Source: Candidatus Anaeroferrophillacea bacterium
GTDB lineage: Bacteria; Desulfobacterota; Anaeroferrophillalia; Anaeroferrophillales; Anaeroferrophillaceae
Direction of reading: 5' to 3'
DNA: 35,582 bases
Assembly: GCA_016933675.1 (NCBI GenBank)
Contig: JAFGAM010000104.1
Coordinates: 1-35,582 of the forward strand
This document shows, piece after piece, positions 17,017 through 25,082 of this stretch (position 1 is the first letter of the stretch; each line of letters opens with the position of its first letter). The position numbers were made by a program, and so were the translations under genes. The notes beneath the pieces are model-generated. The model ran no database searches, was not told where the DNA came from, and saw only the letters and a program-made list of their open reading frames with translations.

Positions 17017-18375
17017 TCAGCACTGTTTGAGTTTTACGCTGATGCGTTCCAGCGCGTCGCGCACCACGTCATTCGTCTGCATCAGATTGCGGACCTTGCG
17101 TTCGGCGTAAATGACGGTAGAATGGTCCTTGCCGCCGAACTGTTCGGCGATATCGGGATAGGAACACGAGGTCAACTGCCGTGCCAGATACATGGCAATC
17201 TGGCGCGGCAGGACGATATTCCGAGTTTTTCGGCGGGATCTGATATCGGTCGATTTGAGTCGAAAATAGGCCGCCGCTTCACCGATGATATCGTCGATGG
17301 AGATGATCCGGTCGTCGAGCTTGATGATATCCTTGAGCACTCGCTTGACGAAATCGATGGTGATCTGGTCTTCGTTCTTGAAGGACGAGATGGCGGCGAT
17401 ACGGACCAGGGCGCCCTCGAGGGTACGGATATTGGTGGAAACGTTTTCCGCCAGGAAAAAGGCCACCTCGGTAGACAGGTTGATATGCTCCTGGGCCGCC
17501 TTGGTTATCAGGATGGCCACCAGGGTTTCGCTGTCCGGCGGCTGGATATCGGCGATGAGTCCCCATTCGAAACGGGTGCGCAGGCGGTCTTCGAGCTTGG
17601 GGATGCCGGCCGGTACCTTGTCGCTGGTAAGAACAATCTGTTTGTGGGTCTTGTAAAGGGCGTTGAAGGTGTGGAAGAATTCCTCTTGGGTGCGTTCCTT
17701 GCCGGCGATGAACTGGATGTCGTCGATGAGCAGCACGTCCATTTGCCGGTAGCGGCTGCGGAACTGCTGCATCTTGTCTTCCTTCAGGGCGCTGATGAGA
17801 TCATTGGTAAAATCTTCCGAGGTTACATAGAAGACGTTCATACTGGGGAATTGCCGGACGATGTGATTGCCGATGGCATGGAGGAGGTGTGTTTTACCAA
17901 GTCCGGCGCTGCTGTAGATGAAAAGGGGGTTGTAACTTCCACCGGGCTGTTTGGCTACCGCCAGGGAAGCGGCATGGGAAAACTCGTTCGAATTGCCGAC
18001 GACGAAATTGGCGAAGCTATAGTGGGGATTGAGCAAATGGGTGGTAGAAGCGGCGATGCTGTGGTCCAGTGAAACCGTCATGACGGCATCGGCGGCGTTG
18101 AGATTGCGGGCGTAGGCCGGCCTTTTGCGGGCCACCGTGTAAGATACCTGAAGATCCTGTTCGGTAACCTGCCGGAAGGCCCGTTCAATGGCGCTGGGGT
18201 AATTGTCCGTCAGCCAGTCGCGGAAAAACTTGTTGGGTACCTCGAGGATCGCGGTCGAACCTTCGACCCCCCGGAAGCGAATGGGCTCGAACCAGGTGTG
18301 GAAATTCTGTTCGGAAATCTGCCCGCGCAACGTACCGAGTACCGTTTCCCAGATCTGTTCGTTCATGATACTCAT
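17017..18375 (-). CDS. dnaA: Chromosomal replication initiator DnaA
   Basis: A 452-aa AAA+ initiator. Domain I (1-80) has EQNFHTWFEPIRF, the DnaB-contact region. Domain II is short, domain III begins NPHYSFANFVVGNSNEFSHA, and Walker B is DVLLIDDIQFI. Domain IV ends with the box-binding motif GKDHSTVIYAERKV. The Walker A loop reads YSSAGLGKTH (154-163): the first glycine of the usual GGVGLGKT is Ser. The start is uncertain: ATG at 18375 (MSIMNEQ, no Shine-Dalgarno) or ATG at 18366 (MNEQIWE, with GAG nearby). A promoter lies at 18419-18447. The much longer open frame upstream does not look coding. Confidence 0.95.
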   Translation of the reverse strand: MSIMNEQIWETVLGTLRGQISEQNFHTWFEPIRFRGVEGSTAILEVPNKFFRDWLTDNYPSAIERAFRQVTEQDLQVSYTVARKRPAYARNLNAADAVMTVSLDHSIAASTTHLLNPHYSFANFVVGNSNEFSHAASLAVAKQPGGSYNPLFIYSSAGLGKTHLLHAIGNHIVRQFPSMNVFYVTSEDFTNDLISALKEDKMQQFRSRYRQMDVLLIDDIQFIAGKERTQEEFFHTFNALYKTHKQIVLTSDKVPAGIPKLEDRLRTRFEWGLIADIQPPDSETLVAILITKAAQEHINLSTEVAFFLAENVSTNIRTLEGALVRIAAISSFKNEDQITIDFVKRVLKDIIKLDDRIISIDDIIGEAAAYFRLKSTDIRSRRKTRNIVLPRQIAMYLARQLTSCSYPDIAEQFGGKDHSTVIYAERKVRNLMQTNDVVRDALERISVKLKQC

Positions 18376-18418
18376 TGGAAATAATAATGATAATAAATAC
18401 TTCAAAGCGCAACTGCCG

Positions 18419-18447
18419 ATGTTATCAGAACCACCGGGTTTTGACAA
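18419..18447 (-). promoter_or_regulatory. Predicted dnaA promoter
   Basis: On the minus strand TTGTCA (18447-18442), a 17-nt spacer and TAACAT (18424-18419). This would give a leader of about 40 nt. No DnaA box overlaps it. An AT-rich trinucleotide run (18378-18399) lies between promoter and gene. Confidence 0.5.
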
Positions 18448-18544
18448 TACCAAAAACCCGAGGTCAGGGCGGCCATTGACATTCATCGTCGCTGGGAGTA
18501 TTGCAGAGGATCGTAAAACCCGCTTGCGAGAGAAAAAAACATCA

Positions 18545-19492
18545 ATGTCCGCGACCGTTCTGCTGCTGATCATTCTCGCTGAAATGACCGCCGGTACCGT
18601 CAGCTTGCCGTTCCCGCATCCGGTGGTCATCATCGGTCATCTGGTCGGGTATCTGGAACGGCGGTTGTATCCCCCGGACCGCGACCGGAAACGGGACCGG
18701 CGTGCCGGTCTGGTGCTCGTCGTGCTGGTAGTCAGCATCGTCTGGGGGGTGACGGTGATGCTCCTGGCCGCCGCGCACCGGATGCACCCGCTGGCCGGCA
18801 ACGCCGTGGTGGTGGCGCTGGGCTGGACCGTTCTGGCGCCGAAGGAACTGGCGGCGGCGGCAGCCACCGTGCGCCGCGCCCTGGAAGAGGAAGGGGATCT
18901 GACCGCCGCCCGCCGTGCGGTCAGCAGGATCGTCGGCCGTGACACGGCGGCGCTGGATCGGGAAGGGATAATCGCGGCGACGGTGGAGACCGTCGCCGAA
19001 AACCTGGGTGACGGCGTCGTGGCGCCCCTGTGCTGCCTGATTGTGGGCGGCGTGCCCCTGGCGATGGTCTACAAGGCAATCAACACGATGGATTCCATGA
19101 TTGGTTATAAAAACGATCGCTACCGTCATTTCGGCACCGCCGCGGCACGGCTCGACGATGTCGTCAACTATCTGCCGGCGCGTCTGGCGGCGATGCTGAT
19201 CATTGCCGCCGGCTGGCTGACGGGCCGTGACGCCGCCGCCGGCCGACGCATCCTGCGGCGTGACCGGCGAGCGCACGCCAGCCCGAACAGCGGCTGGCCC
19301 GAGGCCGCCATGGCGGGGGTACTGGGGGTTCGTCTCGGCGGACCGAATCGTTATTTCGGCGTCACAGTCGAGAAACCATTCATCGGTGACGCCCGTGTGC
19401 CGCTTGCCGGGGCGACGATTACCGCCGCCAATCAGCTTATGATTACAGGCTTTCTGCTGCTCGCCGGGGGGGGATTGTGGATCGTTTTCTAG
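18545..19492 (+). CDS. cbiB: Adenosylcobinamide-phosphate synthase CbiB
   Basis: A 315-aa inner-membrane protein that joins adenosylcobyric acid to (R)-1-amino-2-propanol O-phosphate. Typical features: N-terminal PFPHPVVIIGHLVGYLER, ETVAENLGDGVVAPL, YKAINTMDSMIGYKNDRY and HASPNSGWPEAAMAG. Several hydrophobic helices occur. The ATG at 18545 is the first in frame that fits the family start; the Shine-Dalgarno is weak (GAGAG about 12 nt away). It is divergent from dnaA. It overlaps the next gene, cobD, by 16 nt, and that gene's product supplies its substrate. Confidence 0.94.
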   Translation: MSATVLLLIILAEMTAGTVSLPFPHPVVIIGHLVGYLERRLYPPDRDRKRDRRAGLVLVVLVVSIVWGVTVMLLAAAHRMHPLAGNAVVVALGWTVLAPKELAAAAATVRRALEEEGDLTAARRAVSRIVGRDTAALDREGIIAATVETVAENLGDGVVAPLCCLIVGGVPLAMVYKAINTMDSMIGYKNDRYRHFGTAAARLDDVVNYLPARLAAMLIIAAGWLTGRDAAAGRRILRRDRRAHASPNSGWPEAAMAGVLGVRLGGPNRYFGVTVEKPFIGDARVPLAGATITAANQLMITGFLLLAGGGLWIVF

Positions 19493-20580
19493 GCGTGGTT
19501 CCGGCACCGGCCCACGGTGGCACGGTGGACGCCCGGGCGCACGAAATCGGTGTATCGCCGGACGATTTGACGGATTTTTCCGCCAATATCAATCCTCTCG
19601 GGCTGCCCGCCGGGGTGGCGGCGGCGATCATCGACAATATTCCCCGCCTGACCCATTACCCCGAACCCTGGAGCGAATCCCTGGTCGCGGCGCTGACCGC
19701 ACACCACCGGCTGGCGCCCGGATGCGTCATCGCCGGTAACGGTTCCACCGAGCTTATCTATCTGCTGATGCGGCAGCTGCGACCCCGGCGGGTGCTCGTT
19801 GTTGCTCCGGCGTTCTCGGAATACGAGCGCGCGGCGAGCATCGCCGGCGCCGACACGGTGTACTGGCACACCACGTCGGAGAACGATTTCCTGCCGCTTC
19901 CGGCAGAACTGGAGAGCCTCGACCTCGAACACGTCGATCTCGCCGTCATCGGCAATCCCGGCAACCCCGCCGGGACGGTGCTGCCGCGATCCCGCCTGGA
20001 GGTGATGGTGGAATTTTTCCGGCGGCGGAAGATCCGCTTCCTGGTGGACGAGGCCTTCATCGATTTCGTCGGCGATGAATATTCACTGATCGGGGATGTG
20101 GAACGGCAGCCGGGCCTCATGGTGCTGCGCTCGCTGACCAAGATCTTCGCGCTCGCCGGTCTGCGCTGCGGCTACCTGGCGGCGGCGTCCGATCTGGTGG
20201 AGCATGTGCGTGCCGGTCTCGAACCCTGGAGTGTCAATCGCCTTGCCGCGGTGGCCGCCCGGACGGCGCTGGCCGATGCCGGGTTCATTGCCGCCACCCG
20301 ACGGCATATCGATGGTGAACGTGCCCGCATGGCGCATTCCATCGGTTCCCGACACGGTTGGCACTGCTTTCCCTCCCGGGTCAACTACCTGCTGCTGCGG
20401 CTGCCGGAAGGGGGTCCGGGCGGCACGGAACTGGCGGAACGCCTGTTCAAGCGGCACCGGCTGCTGATCCGCCGCTGCGACAACTATGTCGGGCTCGACG
20501 ATTCCTATATCCGGGTGGCGGTGAAGGGAACAGTGGCCAACGACCGCCTGCTGAAGGCGCTGGAAGCGGTGTCGATCTGA
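19477..20580 (+). CDS. cobD: Threonine-phosphate decarboxylase CobD
   Basis: A 367-aa PLP enzyme of the aspartate-aminotransferase fold that makes (R)-1-amino-2-propanol O-phosphate from threonine phosphate, for CbiB. Motifs: HGG near the start, DFSANINPLGLP (33-44), NGSTELIYLL (88-97), NPGNPAGTVL (160-169), LVDEAFIDFVGDE (189-201) and the PLP lysine K222 in SLTKIFALAGLRCGY. HisC is the closest alternative, but DFSANINPLG, DEAFIDF and the neighbour cbiB favour CobD. The start is GTG at 19477, inside the end of cbiB, with a GGGGG run upstream. The nomenclature is that of Salmonella; elsewhere cobD names the cbiB homologue. Confidence 0.92.
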   Translation: MDRFLGVVPAPAHGGTVDARAHEIGVSPDDLTDFSANINPLGLPAGVAAAIIDNIPRLTHYPEPWSESLVAALTAHHRLAPGCVIAGNGSTELIYLLMRQLRPRRVLVVAPAFSEYERAASIAGADTVYWHTTSENDFLPLPAELESLDLEHVDLAVIGNPGNPAGTVLPRSRLEVMVEFFRRRKIRFLVDEAFIDFVGDEYSLIGDVERQPGLMVLRSLTKIFALAGLRCGYLAAASDLVEHVRAGLEPWSVNRLAAVAARTALADAGFIAATRRHIDGERARMAHSIGSRHGWHCFPSRVNYLLLRLPEGGPGGTELAERLFKRHRLLIRRCDNYVGLDDSYIRVAVKGTVANDRLLKALEAVSI

Positions 20581-20650
20581 GCCGGAACCAGGAATCCGGC
20601 GGGCGGAAGGCCCGGAATCTTCAGGGATAGGCCGCCGGGAAGGTGGCAGC

Positions 20651-20677
20651 GCCTGTTCGGGTGCGGCACCCACAGGC
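20651..20677. terminator. Hairpin between convergent cobD and motB
   Basis: GCCTGT + 2-nt bulge + GGGTG, 3-nt loop, CACCC + ACAGGC: an 11-bp stem with one bulge. There is no T-tract on either side. As the only strong structure in the 171-nt convergent gap it may work as a bidirectional terminator or 3' stabiliser. Confidence 0.4.
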
Positions 20678-20751
20678 AGGCAATGAAGAACGAGGAGTTG
20701 TTTACGCCGGGGTCATAACCGCCGCGAGGTTCAGCCGGAAGGGGGGATGAT

Positions 20752-21501
20752 TCAGGAGCCGCCGTTCTCCGGCTTGAAGTGGAATTCCACCCGTCGGTTC
20801 TTCGCGCGGTTCTCCGGTGAATCGTTGGCTACCAGCGGCCGGGTATCGGCGTAGCCCACCGCCATCAACCGTTGGGGATTGACCTGTCGGCGTTCCACCA
20901 GATAGCGCAGCACCGAGGTGGCCCGGGCGGAGGATAACTCCCAGTTGGACGGGTAAATGGGGGAGTTGGCCATCGGAATGTTGTCGGTATGTCCCTCGAT
21001 GGCGACGGGATAGCTGTTTTCCTGGATGATCTTGGTGATCGTTTCGAGGAACGGCTCGAATTCCGCGTTCATTTCCGCCGAGCCGGCGGGAAACATGAGG
21101 GTACCGGTAATCTTGAGGATCACCCCTTCCTCGTTGACGGTGACCTCGGCGTCGGTTTCCAGGCTATGGGCCTCGATGGCACGCTGAATCTGCGCCCCCA
21201 TCTGCATCATGTCGATCATCCGGTTTTCCTCCTCGGAAAGCTGGATGGTCACCGGCGTGGTGGATTTTTCGTCGAACGAACCCGGGCTTTCCACCTGCGT
21301 GCCGAAGGCGTTCTTCACCGAGCCGAGCATCTCCCGGAACTTGATCACATCGAGGGTAGAGAAGGAGAGGAGCAGGACGAAAAAGGTCATCAGGAGGGTC
21401 GCCATGTCGGCGAAGGTCGCCATCCAGGCGGGCGCCCCTTCCTCGCATTCCTCACCCTCTTCGCATTCTGCCTCCACCACTTTGTTGTCGTCTTCGGCCA
21501 T
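20752..21501 (-). CDS. motB: Flagellar stator protein MotB (OmpA-like peptidoglycan-binding)
   Basis: A 249-aa stator subunit. The N-terminus is strongly acidic (EECEEG twice) rather than basic. One membrane helix follows at about 28-50 with the ion-channel Asp D32 (ATFADMATLLMTFF). A plug/linker region leads to an OmpA C-like domain (about 130-245) with EGHTDNIPMANSPIYPSNWE, LSSARATSVLRYL and the final ENRAKNRRVEFHF. The OmpA domain anchors the stator to the wall. MotA is upstream, 158 nt away. The ATG lacks a normal Shine-Dalgarno and is preceded by a direct repeat (21509-21531). Confidence 0.93.
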   Translation of the reverse strand: MAEDDNKVVEAECEEGEECEEGAPAWMATFADMATLLMTFFVLLLSFSTLDVIKFREMLGSVKNAFGTQVESPGSFDEKSTTPVTIQLSEEENRMIDMMQMGAQIQRAIEAHSLETDAEVTVNEEGVILKITGTLMFPAGSAEMNAEFEPFLETITKIIQENSYPVAIEGHTDNIPMANSPIYPSNWELSSARATSVLRYLVERRQVNPQRLMAVGYADTRPLVANDSPENRAKNRRVEFHFKPENGGS

Positions 21502-21508
21502 GTTCTTT

Positions 21509-21531
21509 TCAGGAGTCAGAGGTCAGGAGTC
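21509..21531. repeat. Direct repeat TCAGGAGTC-AGAGG-TCAGGAGTC
   Basis: Two identical 9-mers 5 nt apart, directly upstream of the motB start codon in the motA-motB gap. On the coding (minus) strand they read GACTCCTGA, a pyrimidine-rich sequence that is not a ribosome binding site. Confidence 0.6.
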
Positions 21532-21659
21532 GAAATCCGGGGATATGAACCCGGAGATTGCCTGTTGGCGGCGCCTAAAAGCCGAGGAATGCGGGGTTCC
21601 CGAACGGCGATTGACGCCGCCGGTGGCGCCGCGAAGAAGATGAAACGGTGGTGCCGCCG

Positions 21660-22424
21660 TCATTCCTTATCATCGGGTTTCTGCCGTAGCTTGGGACTGA
21701 GGAATGCCTCCAGCTTGCTGCGCACGATCATCGGGTTGTCCCCTTCGAGAATCGACAGTACCCCCTCAATGATGACCTCCATCATCAGCACCTCCTCGGC
21801 GGATTTGCCACCCAGTTTTTCGGCGATGGGAATGGCGATGAGGTTGGCCAGCAGGGCGCCGTAGAAGGTGGTCAGCAGGGCAACCGCCATCGCCGGGCCG
21901 ATGCTGGAGGGATCGTCAAGGCTCTGGAGCATCTGCACCAGGCCGATAAGCGTGCCGATCATGCCGAACGCCGGCCCCATGGCCCCGAGGGTCTTGTAAA
22001 ACTTCTGTCCGGTGGTGTGGCGCTGTTTCATGAAGCCGATCTCGGTTTTCAGAATCGAGCGCACCAGGCTCGGTGCGGTGCCGTCCACCACCAGCTGGAT
22101 GCCTTTGGCGAGAAAAGGTTCTTCGATTACCTCCTTTTCCAGCGCGATGATGCTCTCCTTGCGTGCCTTCACCGCCAGTCCGACGATGCGCTCGATGGTC
22201 TCCTCCGGGGTCTGCTTGGGGCTGAAGAAGGCCTTCATGGCGATCTGGATGGAGCCGATAACCCGGTCGAGGGGGTAGGCGATGAACATCGCCGCCACGG
22301 ACCCGCCGACGGTCACCAGGACCGAAGGGATGTCTATAAAGGCACCCAGGCCGCTGCCCATCATGATTGCCGCGAGGATGAGGCCGATACCCGCGAGGAT
22401 GCCGACTATGGTTGCAATATCCAT
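21660..22424 (-). CDS. motA: Flagellar stator protein MotA/PomA
   Basis: A 254-aa stator subunit with four membrane helices; two near the N-terminus (about 3-24 and 30-52, separated by IDIPSVLVTVGG) and two around 150-200 (GPAFGMIGTLIGLVQML and GPAMAVALLTTFYGALLAN). The cytoplasmic loop between carries charged residues that contact FliG (about 60-145). The pattern is that of the PomA/MotA short form. The gene starts 6 nt after fapA-like ends. The pair with MotB makes an ion channel driving rotation; whether H+ or Na+ is used cannot be decided here. Confidence 0.94.
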   Translation of the reverse strand: MDIATIVGILAGIGLILAAIMMGSGLGAFIDIPSVLVTVGGSVAAMFIAYPLDRVIGSIQIAMKAFFSPKQTPEETIERIVGLAVKARKESIIALEKEVIEEPFLAKGIQLVVDGTAPSLVRSILKTEIGFMKQRHTTGQKFYKTLGAMGPAFGMIGTLIGLVQMLQSLDDPSSIGPAMAVALLTTFYGALLANLIAIPIAEKLGGKSAEEVLMMEVIIEGVLSILEGDNPMIVRSKLEAFLSPKLRQKPDDKE

Positions 22425-22430
22425 GATATG

Positions 22431-23612
22431 TTATGGTTTCCCGATGCGAATTTGCTGATCTTCCTCGTACAAGTAGATGCTGCTATGTACAGCATCGCTG
22501 TTCAGGGACGATTCTTTAATACTTAATGCGACCCCGGGATGAAGGGTTTCGAAGACATACAGACGTCCCCGGGTGCCGGTCGCGATTTCCAGCCGTATGG
22601 CCGCCGCGAGTACCTGCATCCGGCGGGCCAGGGAGCGACGCTGGTTGGTGACGCACGCCAGTTTCGATTCCAGCAGCCGCCGTTCTTCGTCCAGGCGGCC
22701 AATCTCTTCCGGGTTCGGGGTGGCGGTAGCGGATTCGAAATACAGCCGGATCTCCGATACCCGTCCGGCAATGTGCTCGATTTCCTGCCGGCGGTGGTCG
22801 TCCTGCCGGTGAAGATCTTCCAGTTCGTCTTCCCGAAAGGGATTGACCCCCAGCCGGATCACCGTCGGAGTGCCCCATTTCGAGCCCACCGTCAGGGCGC
22901 AGACGTTGTGTACCGCCCGGGCGCTGCCGCCCACCAGGACCCCCGGCGCCCGTAGCAGAACAATGGACGCGCCCGCGGTAAGGTGGCTGTGCAGGACGGA
23001 TTTGACGACGAAAATGTTTTTTAGCGCTCTGATGTGCGAGTTTTCGACATACCTGGCATGGATACTACCGCCGGCGAAGATCGTGCCGTGCTCACAGCCG
23101 ATAATGCCGCCGCGGACCAGCAGGTCTCCGTCGGTGGTCACCGACGCGCCCTCGATGCTGCCTTCGATGACGACGGTTTTCGCCCGCACACTGAAGCCCG
23201 AGAGTACCGAGCCCCGGATCTCCACCCCGCCGATGCAGGTCAGGTTGCCGGTGCGGAAGCTGATGTCGCCGTCGATAACCATGGTTTCCCGGACGCTGAT
23301 GCGATTGTGGTCCAGGGTCAGGAGGCCATCGATGGTGCTGACGATTGCCGTCGGATCGTCTTCCAGGACAGCGACGTTCTCGCCCAGCAGTTCGCGTGGA
23401 TCCGTGACGATGAAGAACGGCTGGCCGTTCGCGGCCGTTTCCTCCACTTCGGGCCGGAAATCGTCGTCGTGGGGAGCGATGCGGGCGACCACCTGCCGGC
23501 AGACCACGTTGGCGAGCCGGAGACGCTCGTAGTGATCGATTACTTCGCCGGGGGCGGTGTCGGATACGGCGGGAGCGGTATGCAGGGTTATGCGATAAGG
23601 CACCGGCGGCAT
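22431..23612 (-). CDS. FapA/DUF342-family protein
   Basis: A polymer-forming FapA family protein of about 393 aa. Centre (about 120-270): repetitive short beta strands with Gly/Val/Ile (VIDGDISFRTGNLTCIGGVE, then VRGGIIGCEHGTIFAGG), typical of the right-handed beta-helix of FapA. C-terminal part: charged coiled coil (about 280-345) and a small beta domain. In several Gram-negatives FapA proteins are linked to flagella and pilus control, which fits MotAB downstream. The start is uncertain: ATG at 23612 lies right after GGAG; GTG at 23603 has better spacing; a longer frame to 23684 would overlap the STAS gene. Confidence 0.82.
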   Translation of the reverse strand: MPPVPYRITLHTAPAVSDTAPGEVIDHYERLRLANVVCRQVVARIAPHDDDFRPEVEETAANGQPFFIVTDPRELLGENVAVLEDDPTAIVSTIDGLLTLDHNRISVRETMVIDGDISFRTGNLTCIGGVEIRGSVLSGFSVRAKTVVIEGSIEGASVTTDGDLLVRGGIIGCEHGTIFAGGSIHARYVENSHIRALKNIFVVKSVLHSHLTAGASIVLLRAPGVLVGGSARAVHNVCALTVGSKWGTPTVIRLGVNPFREDELEDLHRQDDHRRQEIEHIAGRVSEIRLYFESATATPNPEEIGRLDEERRLLESKLACVTNQRRSLARRMQVLAAAIRLEIATGTRGRLYVFETLHPGVALSIKESSLNSDAVHSSIYLYEEDQQIRIGKP

Positions 23613-23619
23613 CTCCGGT

Positions 23620-23961
23620 TCAGGAGCCGGTGAGCCGCGTGCGGGCTTCGGCCACGCTGGCGCCGGCGACGAAGTAGCGGTCAAGTTTGGTAATCCGCAT
23701 GATCTCGTCCACCTTGGCGGAAACGTTGCACAGCGCCAGGCGGCGGTTTTTCCGGGTCAGGGTTGCATGGGCCGAGACCAGGGCCCCGAGGCCGGAACTG
23801 TCGATATAGTCGAGTGCGCCGGCATCGACAATGATGGCGGTCGCCGGGGTGTCGAGCAGGGCGGCCACGGCGGCGCGGAAGCGGTCGGTCATATGGACGG
23901 TGAGCTCGCCTTCGAGGGTGATAACGCCGATATTGCCGTCAAGACGGGTGGTAATGTGCAT
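23620..23961 (-). CDS. STAS-domain anti-sigma factor antagonist
   Basis: A 113-aa single STAS domain of the SpoIIAA/RsbV type, which binds an anti-sigma/kinase partner when unphosphorylated. The phosphorylation site is in DYIDSSGLGALV (51-62; S55 or S56). I chose the ATG at 23961 because GGAGAA is 7 nt upstream; the longer frame to 24015 starts before this site. It is the first gene of a STAS-FapA-MotA-MotB operon, so partner switching may feed into motility control. No RsbW-like kinase or PP2C phosphatase is in the window. Confidence 0.9.
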   Translation of the reverse strand: MHITTRLDGNIGVITLEGELTVHMTDRFRAAVAALLDTPATAIIVDAGALDYIDSSGLGALVSAHATLTRKNRRLALCNVSAKVDEIMRITKLDRYFVAGASVAEARTRLTGS

Positions 23962-24022
23962 GTGTTCTTCTCCAAACAATTCCGGTCGGAGTGTTGGCCC
24001 CGGTGTGTTAGACAAAAAAACC

Positions 24023-24050
24023 TTGACATTTGATTGTATACTATATACAT
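24023..24050 (+). promoter_or_regulatory. Possible promoter for the GntR pair
   Basis: TTGACA (24023-24028) followed, 15 or 16 nt on, by TATACA (24044-24049) or ATACAT (24045-24050). The -10 is inside the dyad at 24035-24049, as expected for a repressed promoter. The spacing is a little short. Confidence 0.45.
24035..24049. promoter_or_regulatory. GntR-like operator dyad
   Basis: TGTATAC-T-ATATACA: two 7-bp half sites, 6 of 7 symmetric, around a central T. GTATAC-centred palindromes are common for FadR/FCD-type GntR regulators, two of which are encoded downstream. It also lies 74-88 nt upstream of the divergent STAS-fapA-motAB operon and could act on both sides. Confidence 0.5.
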
Positions 24051-24368
24051 GGATGCGGCACCAGTGAGCAGCCTGTTACCGTCGGCAACGCGTCGTGCCG
24101 GTCGCGGTATCCGTACGGCAGCCGCAACCGCCGCCGGTTTTCGGCAAAATGGGATGGCACCATGACCACTCCCGATGCAGGGCGTGCGAAACCCGGGAAC
24201 GGCGAACGGAGATCTACGCCGAAATGTGTCGGGTGGCAACGCGGCGGCGACGGAGCGGTTACGAAACCATCATCTCTTCTGCATACCACAGAACGAACGA
24301 TCGTGTCCGGGTTTTTTTGCGGTGCCGTAACGCGTTGAGACCGTTGGCGACGGAAGCACCCGGGCGGG
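24051..24368. other. Long leader upstream of the GntR genes
   Basis: About 320 nt with no convincing gene; the short frames crossing it look random. It contains the 14-mer that is shared with the dispersed 27-bp element (24145-24158). I see no known riboswitch. If transcription starts at the promoter near 24050 this would be an unusually long untranslated leader. Confidence 0.4.
24145..24158 (+). repeat. Third, partial copy of the dispersed element (14-mer)
   Basis: CAAAATGGGATGGC is exactly the reverse complement of the conserved end of the 27-bp elements at 5119 and 35531. The remaining 13 positions do not match well. Confidence 0.5.
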
Positions 24369-25082
24369 ATGGAAAATGGGAAACCGATGGGAAGTGACAT
24401 CACGGAGATTATCGCCAGCCACAAGACCCTGCGGGAGAAGATCGCCGAGCTCCTGCGGGAGGCCATCATCCAGCAGAAGCTCAAGCCCGGCGAGCGGGTG
24501 ACCGAGCTGGAGATTGCCTCCCGCTTCGGGCTCAGCCGGACACCCATCCGCGAGGCCTTCCGGCAGCTGGAGTCGGAAGGGTTTCTGCATATCGTCCCCC
24601 GCAAAGGGGCGATGGTCGCCGAACTGGACGAGAAGGACATTCGCGATTTTTATGAGATCAAGGCGGTGCTCGAGGGCTATGCCGCCCGGGTGGCGGCTGA
24701 GCGCGTCACCGCGGACGATATCGACCGCCTCGAGAAACTCAACCGGCGCATGCGGGCCTGTGCCGGAAAGCACGATATCGCCGGGATGACCGTGGCGCAC
24801 AACGAGTTTCACCAGGTTATCCTCGAGATCTGCGGCAATCAGAAGATCATCGAGGTGGTGGGCAACCTGGTGCGCCAGTTTCTGCGGTTCAGGTTCTTCG
24901 TTTCGGCCTCAGCCGAGCTGGAGCGGTTGCTGGCCCATCACGACCTGGTGATCGAGGCCTTACGGACCCGTGACGGTCAGGCGGCGGAACGCTACATCGT
25001 CCAGAACGCCAGGCTCGGGGAGCAGGTGTTGGTGGATTTTTTTCTTTCCCGGAAGGGATCCGAACAAGGTGATAAACGATGA
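24369..25082 (+). CDS. GntR-family regulator, FCD subfamily (first of a pair)
   Basis: A 237-aa transcription factor. The winged helix-turn-helix is at about 20-85 (LREAIIQQKLKPGERVTE, then SRTPIREAFRQLESEGF and VPRKGAMV). The FCD effector domain is at about 90-225, with the likely metal-ligand histidines in AHNEFHQVI and AHHDLVIEAL. Members usually sense small carboxylic acids. The start is at 24369, or 18 nt later at 24387 (MGSDITE); neither has a perfect Shine-Dalgarno. It overlaps the second GntR gene by 4 nt. No metabolic operon adjoins the pair, so the target cannot be read from context. Confidence 0.92.
   Translation: MENGKPMGSDITEIIASHKTLREKIAELLREAIIQQKLKPGERVTELEIASRFGLSRTPIREAFRQLESEGFLHIVPRKGAMVAELDEKDIRDFYEIKAVLEGYAARVAAERVTADDIDRLEKLNRRMRACAGKHDIAGMTVAHNEFHQVILEICGNQKIIEVVGNLVRQFLRFRFFVSASAELERLLAHHDLVIEALRTRDGQAAERYIVQNARLGEQVLVDFFLSRKGSEQGDKR

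Noticed and set aside
18378-18400. AATAATAATGATAATAAAT run before dnaA as a second unwinding element
   Set aside because: AT-rich trinucleotides are present but no DnaA box is close by; probably only an AT-rich dnaA leader.
18376-18633. N-terminal extension of dnaA in the same frame
   Set aside because: It would cross the predicted dnaA promoter and the start of cbiB on the other strand, and adds residues absent from DnaA families.
24030-24397. Short frames of about 100 codons in the GntR leader as small genes
   Set aside because: Arg-rich translations without motifs or ribosome binding sites, and they start inside the promoter/dyad region.
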